NCBI GenBank assembly: GCA_900768785.1
Contig: CAAGEG010000011.1
Coordinates: 1-27,379, forward strand
Source: an uncultured Prevotella sp.
Lineage (GTDB): Bacteria > Bacteroidota > Bacteroidia > Bacteroidales > Bacteroidaceae
Length of the DNA: 27,379 nt
Reading direction: 5' to 3'
Shown: positions 23,509 through 27,379 of the stretch, one piece after another
Position numbering within the stretch: the stretch's first letter is position 1
Layout of the letters: each line of letters opens with the position of its first letter
Position numbers and translations under genes: made by a program
The notes under the pieces: generated by a model
Seen by the model: only the letters and a program-made list of their open reading frames with translations
Told to the model about the DNA's origin: nothing
The model's database searches: none

Positions 23509-23554
23509 GGTTTAGTTTAGGTTATGGATATTTAATATGTGGATAAACTAAACC
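23509..23554. repeat. 11-bp inverted repeat overlapping a DnaA-box sequence
   Basis: GGTTTAGTTTA (23509-23519) and TAAACTAAACC (23544-23554) flank 24 bases. The right side overlaps TGTGGATAA (23538-23546), the reverse complement of the consensus DnaA box TTATCCACA. It stands alone, so no origin is claimed. Confidence 0.65.
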
Positions 23555-23723
23555 GAGCTCAGAAATCGCTCCGACCTATCTCCTCTTTTTTAATTTTAAC
23601 GGCAATTAATATTCTACATCTTTTAATAGTGTACAAGTTTTCGTTACGTTCAGATAAAAGGTTGTATTTAATGTGTTTTTTGTGGTATTCCGATAAAAAA
23701 AACGACTGAATTGTATCAAAAAA

Positions 23724-23765
23724 GGTTGTAATGTTACAACCATTTAAAAACATTTTGTATCTTTG
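23724..23765 (+). promoter_or_regulatory. fic promoter with overlapping palindromic operator candidate
   Basis: TATCTTTG at 23758-23765 followed by TAGC is a strong Bacteroidetes -7 element about 30 bases before the fic start. The perfect inverted repeat GGTTGTAATGTTACAACC (8-bp arms, 2-base centre) at 23724-23741 covers the -33 position, where the sequence is a poor match to TTTG. A dimeric regulator bound there would block or recruit polymerase. Confidence 0.6.
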
Positions 23766-23791
23766 TAGCATAAATTAATATTTAGTGGAGT

Positions 23792-24859
23792 ATGAAGTAT
23801 CTGAATATTAAGAAGGCATTGGCTGCATGGCATAATTTGCAACCATTGTCTGAAAAAGACAGGGATAGACTTAGCCGTCGTTTCACAGTGGACTTCAATT
23901 ACAATAGCAATCATATTGAAGGTAACACCCTGACTTATGGACAGACGGAAATCCTCTTACTATTTGGTAAGGTAATAGGAGAAGCTGATGTGCGTGATGT
24001 ACAGGAGATGACTGCGAGTAACGTGGGACTCCGTATGATGTCTGAAGAGGCATCAGTGAAGGAGGTTCCGTTAACACAGAACTTTATCCGGACGTTACAT
24101 AAGACCTTGCTACGTGAAGATTATACTGTTTATCGAGAGCTTCCTGGAGGCGTACAGACAAGCTATGTCATCCATGCTGGACAATATAAGACTCGCCCCA
24201 ACAGTGTCATCACTCGCCATGGCGACCGATTCGAATACGCCTCACCAGAAGAGACAACCAGTTTGATGACAGATTTGGTGGATTGGTATAACAAGGCAGA
24301 GCAGGAAGGAAAACTTTCTCCAGTGGAGTTAGCTGCATTATTCCACTACAGATACATCCGTATTCACCCGTTTGAGGATGGAAATGGACGTATAGCTCGA
24401 CTGATGGTAAACTTTATTCTTACTCGCCACGATTATCCGATGATTGTAGTGCGAAGTCGTAAAAAGAGTGCGTATTTAGAGGCTTTGCATCAGACTGATA
24501 TTGAGGTTGGGCCCGTGCCTGCTGATGGCGCACATGCTGATATTAGGGACATCAAACCGTTTCTGAAATACTTCAATGAACTGGTAGCTACTGAGGTTTA
24601 TAATGATGTACTCTTTGTGAGTGAAAAGGATGAAAACGTATGGTGGTATGATGGTGAACGGATAACTTTCCGTACACCAAATTATACTAAAATACTGAAT
24701 GCTATGCGTACCCAGCCAACGCTTACATTAGCAGATATGAAAGAAGTGACAGGCATCAGTATTGCTGCCATTCAGAAACTCCTTGACCAGCTGATTCAGA
24801 ATAAGTATGTAGAACGTGGAGAAAAGGAAGGAAGTTGGAGAGTGTTTGTGACTCAGTAA
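23792..24859 (+). CDS. Fic family protein (AMP-transferase type) with winged-helix C-terminus
   Basis: Fic proteins usually attach AMP from ATP to a target protein. The 355 residues contain the active-site loop HPFEDGNGR at 192-200, complete with catalytic His192, and the inhibitory helix motif SNHIEG at 39-44 ([S/T]xxxE[G/N]) near the N-terminus, which places it in the class II, self-inhibited group. A Fic_N-like region precedes the core. Residues about 280-355 (TLTLADMKEVTGISIAAIQKLL) look like a winged helix, suggesting DNA binding and perhaps control of its own promoter, whose palindrome lies 50 bases upstream. Targets are unknown. No antitoxin gene is adjacent. Codons such as CTG, GTG and CTC seem commoner than in the ATP synthase genes, which may indicate transfer; this was judged by eye. 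Confidence 0.93.
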   Translation: MKYLNIKKALAAWHNLQPLSEKDRDRLSRRFTVDFNYNSNHIEGNTLTYGQTEILLLFGKVIGEADVRDVQEMTASNVGLRMMSEEASVKEVPLTQNFIRTLHKTLLREDYTVYRELPGGVQTSYVIHAGQYKTRPNSVITRHGDRFEYASPEETTSLMTDLVDWYNKAEQEGKLSPVELAALFHYRYIRIHPFEDGNGRIARLMVNFILTRHDYPMIVVRSRKKSAYLEALHQTDIEVGPVPADGAHADIRDIKPFLKYFNELVATEVYNDVLFVSEKDENVWWYDGERITFRTPNYTKILNAMRTQPTLTLADMKEVTGISIAAIQKLLDQLIQNKYVERGEKEGSWRVFVTQ

Positions 24860-24881
24860 AGTATAATAATTATATTAAGGG

Positions 24882-25637
24882 ATGATGAATAATAAGTTGT
24901 TTTTAATATCATTATTGATAAGTTTTTCAGTACAAGTCTTTGCTCAGGATGTGCTCCCTCATCGCGCACCTATAGATGATAGCATATCATCTTTTGAGGA
25001 TTCCATGAAGAATGATGAAGGTGACAGTTCTAAATTCACAAAGATTCCAATTATTATTGATTCTACAGAAGGATGGGAGTGGATTGGCAAGGAGGAAAGC
25101 GAGGACGTATTTGAAGCATACCCATTACGATTGTCCTACAACAAATATAAGTCACATCCACAATATCGTGTAATTGGTGAAGAAGTTTATAATGAAAAAG
25201 GGCAACTGGTTAGAGTTGTTGACATATTTGATTATAATCGACGTCCAATATCCCAAAGAGTAACAGACGAGCTTTTGCGGCAAACATATATTAATGATTA
25301 TAAGACTAACAAGTACAACTTCAAAAAGGAAAATCAAATTGCGCAGAATTACGTTAAGAAAGAGTTGAAACTCATAACGTCATCCCGTTTTTATTGGAGT
25401 AAGGAAGGATTAGGGTATCTTCAGCAACTAGAATTGGATCATACGCATGATTTTGATATTCTCTTAAAAATCAAACGATTGAATGACACTTCTTTCAAAT
25501 TGATATATGGAGATGTTAAGGGTAATTCGGTGAGCACATGGAAAGTAGCCTATTTATCTAATGGGCAATATAAATCAAAAATCATAGCAACTCGTTTGCC
25601 CTTAGAGAAAATTATAAGTTCGAATAAGGGTGTATGA
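24882..25637 (+). CDS. Secreted or periplasmic protein of unknown function
   Basis: I do not recognise this family. The 251-residue product begins with a clear signal peptide (about residues 1-21, hydrophobic LFLISLLISFSVQVFA, then AQD), without a lipobox cysteine, so it should be released into the periplasm. An acidic, Ser/Asp-rich stretch (32-55) follows, then a region rich in charged and aromatic residues (GEEVYNEKGQLVRVVDIFDYNRR, in parts) that is probably mostly beta structure. Two ATGs stand in tandem at the start. It lies 22 bases after fic on the same strand and 60 bases before the deiminase fusion, so the three may share a transcript from the fic promoter. No motif allows a function to be assigned. 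Confidence 0.85.
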   Translation: MMNNKLFLISLLISFSVQVFAQDVLPHRAPIDDSISSFEDSMKNDEGDSSKFTKIPIIIDSTEGWEWIGKEESEDVFEAYPLRLSYNKYKSHPQYRVIGEEVYNEKGQLVRVVDIFDYNRRPISQRVTDELLRQTYINDYKTNKYNFKKENQIAQNYVKKELKLITSSRFYWSKEGLGYLQQLELDHTHDFDILLKIKRLNDTSFKLIYGDVKGNSVSTWKVAYLSNGQYKSKIIATRLPLEKIISSNKGV

Positions 25638-25697
25638 ATTTGAACTCAAAAATGGAAAGTTGACAATACATAAAGATTAACAATTAGCTTCTTTTAT

Positions 25698-27242
25698 ATG
25701 AATAACACAGAGCAACTCCGACAGCTAATGACTCTTGATGCCAACATGAATACATATAACATTGAAGAGCGTTTTGAACAAATAGCAAAGATGCTGTTTG
25801 AAAGTTTTGCTATACAAAAGGGTGAGAAGAAGTATCTTTTTAAGGAGATTGAATTTTACTTCTACAACAAGAATCATCGTGATATCATCACTCATCCACG
25901 AGCATCAAAATCTTTATGCTGGTACGTAAATGACTTTGGAGGGATTGATTTAAATTTTGCCAGTAATATTAAGCGTGAGTATAGAGCTAACAGTAAAGGA
26001 AAGAGTGTTGAAAAGTATGTTCTCGATGATAGTGCATATTTTGGTGGCATCCTCATTCGTCAACTAATAAGTGAAGATGGTTGTGAAATTCTAAATGGAC
26101 CATGGGCTTGTGCTGAATTGTTTAGGTGCTATGATGCTACTGGTGTCGACAATGAATTTCCTGTTCTTTTGGAGCATGATAATAGTATGGTGGGCTATAT
26201 TCGTGAACCTCGTATCAATCTACTTACATCCAAACAAACAGTAGAGGGTAAGGTTGATTATATTCTTGAAGAATATCATGAAGTTTCTGAAAGGAAATGT
26301 CTATATAGTAATTTTTCGAGATTTGTGGATAGACGTTATAGATATGTGCGTTGTGATACATTAATGCACGATAAAGATACAAACCTCGTGTATTTCTCTA
26401 CTTGGTTAAAAGACAATAAAGAAGGACATCCAGAGTTTTATAAGCGTCTGAAGGATGTGCTTAATGAAATGGGAATTGAGTCCAAAGAACTGAAATCTAC
26501 AAATGATTATTGGGCTCGCGATTATATGCCGATTCAATTGGGCGAAAATGAGTTCTTGAAATATCGCTATTATCCTGATTATCTTGTGAAGAGCAAGAAT
26601 AAAAAAGATATTGAGACAATTACTGATGCTACCAAAGTGTTACGAGGTATGGGGATTAGCTGTCGTTCGACTGACCTCATCATAGATGGTGGTAATATGG
26701 TGTCCTGCGGTCCATATATCGTGATGACAGATAAGGTGTATTCAGAAAACAGGAAAAAGAAAGATGATGTAGACTTTAAGGCTTTATTGGAATCCGAACT
26801 TGGTCATCCTGTCATCATTATTCCTTGGACTCCACATGAAGACGATGTATATGGACATTCTGATGGTTTCATCAAATGGTGTGGTGATAATCGAATACTG
26901 ATGGGTAATCATGGTGATTGCTATCCAGAAGAATCTGCATCCATCTGTAGAATTCTTGAAAGTTATGGCTTTGAAGTGACAGAAATGCGTTTCAAGGGCA
27001 AAGTTGATAAACCTTGTTATGATCTCAACTGGGCTTATATCAACTTCCTGCAAGTTGGCAAAAACATCATAATGCCTAAATTCAACGTTGAAGAAGATGC
27101 AATAGCTCAACAATACATTCAAGAAGCATTCCAAGATTGTAATATCCGTCAAATAGAAATGGCAGAAATTGCAAAAGAAGGTGGCGTTTTACATTGTATA
27201 AGTTGGAATGTTTATCTTCCAAAATCACATGTAAAAAGATAA
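25698..27242 (+). CDS. Fusion: alkyladenine-glycosylase-like domain plus agmatine/peptidyl-arginine deiminase-type domain
   Basis: One uninterrupted frame of 514 residues without a signal peptide or membrane segments. The C-terminal part (about 228-514) carries the guanidino-group-modifying fold of agmatine deiminase and PPAD: NDYWARDYMPI at 269-279 (Asp275), DGGNM at 330-334, GHSDGF at 386-391 (His387, Asp389) and GGVLHCIS at 495-502 (Cys500). All expected catalytic residues are present, so it should hydrolyse a guanidino substrate. The N-terminal part (about 22-175) has KEIEFYFYN, GGIDLNF (81-87), YFGGILIRQL (114-123) and NGPWACAELF (133-142), a pattern I associate with a bacterial/fungal family resembling 3-methyladenine DNA glycosylase. 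That assignment is from recall and less certain. Substrate and biological role are unknown. It is last in the fic-secreted protein-fusion set. Confidence 0.85.
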   Translation: MNNTEQLRQLMTLDANMNTYNIEERFEQIAKMLFESFAIQKGEKKYLFKEIEFYFYNKNHRDIITHPRASKSLCWYVNDFGGIDLNFASNIKREYRANSKGKSVEKYVLDDSAYFGGILIRQLISEDGCEILNGPWACAELFRCYDATGVDNEFPVLLEHDNSMVGYIREPRINLLTSKQTVEGKVDYILEEYHEVSERKCLYSNFSRFVDRRYRYVRCDTLMHDKDTNLVYFSTWLKDNKEGHPEFYKRLKDVLNEMGIESKELKSTNDYWARDYMPIQLGENEFLKYRYYPDYLVKSKNKKDIETITDATKVLRGMGISCRSTDLIIDGGNMVSCGPYIVMTDKVYSENRKKKDDVDFKALLESELGHPVIIIPWTPHEDDVYGHSDGFIKWCGDNRILMGNHGDCYPEESASICRILESYGFEVTEMRFKGKVDKPCYDLNWAYINFLQVGKNIIMPKFNVEEDAIAQQYIQEAFQDCNIRQIEMAEIAKEGGVLHCISWNVYLPKSHVKR

Positions 27243-27379
27243 ATCACTACCTATGAGATATTTTGGCTTAAGTGTCAAAAAGAGACCTGAAACACCATGT
27301 ATTTAATTGATTAGCTGTATATTATAGGCAAAAAACTTTCAATGGCAAAAAATCTGCTTTCATTGTGGGTCAAATCGCA

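Larger units (their letters stand above)
22867..23791. other. 925-base non-coding region rich in inverted repeats
   Basis: No convincing protein gene is seen; the open frames here have no recognisable content. In order it holds an AT-rich hairpin (22913-22956), a terminator (23038-23075), a 20-bp inverted repeat (23116-23172), a minus-strand terminator (23201-23224), a 12-bp inverted repeat enclosing a palindrome (23387-23493), an 11-bp inverted repeat (23509-23554), and the fic promoter with its palindrome (23724-23765). The density of structure is far above that of the other spacers. A mobile-element relic or a structured RNA is possible, unproven. Confidence 0.6.

Noticed and set aside
23538..23546. 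Replication origin suggested by a DnaA-box match
   Set aside because: A single 9-base match can arise by chance in 27 kb. There is no cluster of boxes, no dnaA or dnaN, and no replication gene.
23559..23771. 70-codon minus-strand open frame
   Set aside because: It covers the fic promoter and palindrome, and its composition is that of random AT-rich sequence.
23792..24859. Fic/antitoxin pair
   Set aside because: The inhibitory helix is built into the Fic protein (SNHIEG) and no small antitoxin gene adjoins it, so a two-gene toxin-antitoxin module is not supported.
27243..27379. A gene or repeat in the last 137 bases
   Set aside because: No frame, promoter or convincing hairpin is visible before the window ends.

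Overview
The window looks like a chromosomal segment of a Bacteroidales bacterium, most like Prevotella or a close relative. Four things point there: the low G+C; ATP synthase genes in the order beta, epsilon, a small membrane protein, a, c, b, delta, alpha, gamma; promoters of the Bacteroidetes type (a TTG or TTTG box, about 19 bases, then TAnnTTTG); and mostly weak Shine-Dalgarno sites. This placement is inferred from gene content, not from a database search.

Layout. Positions 1-4675 are on the minus strand: the 5' part of folC (it runs off the left edge), the chaperone pair grpE-dnaJ, and an ABC-F ATPase whose second nucleotide-binding domain looks degenerate. A 350-base spacer with short repeats and a 20-bp palindrome follows. 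Positions 5023-10999 hold a five-gene minus-strand catabolic operon, transcribed as DapA-family aldolase, sodium/solute symporter, iron-dependent alcohol dehydrogenase, PdxA-family dehydrogenase, DUF1537 acid-sugar kinase. The kinase plus PdxA2-type dehydrogenase is the known pairing for turning D-threonate into dihydroxyacetone phosphate. The whole set probably imports and degrades a sugar acid whose identity the sequence does not give.

After a divergent spacer come the plus-strand genes: nspC (polyamine synthesis), then nhaD (sodium/proton antiporter) and pfkA, then the nine-gene ATP synthase operon at 15527-22866. The c subunit lacks the polar residues that mark sodium-coupled rings, so the enzyme is probably proton-driven, with NhaD linking proton and sodium gradients.

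The right end (22867-27379) looks accessory. A 925-base non-coding stretch is rich in inverted repeats and terminators. It leads to a Fic AMP-transferase gene with a perfect palindrome over its promoter, a secreted protein of unknown function, and a 514-residue protein that joins an alkyladenine-glycosylase-like domain to a complete agmatine/peptidyl-arginine deiminase-type domain. This last protein and its neighbours are the most unusual content in the window. No tRNA, rRNA, CRISPR array or intact insertion sequence was seen.
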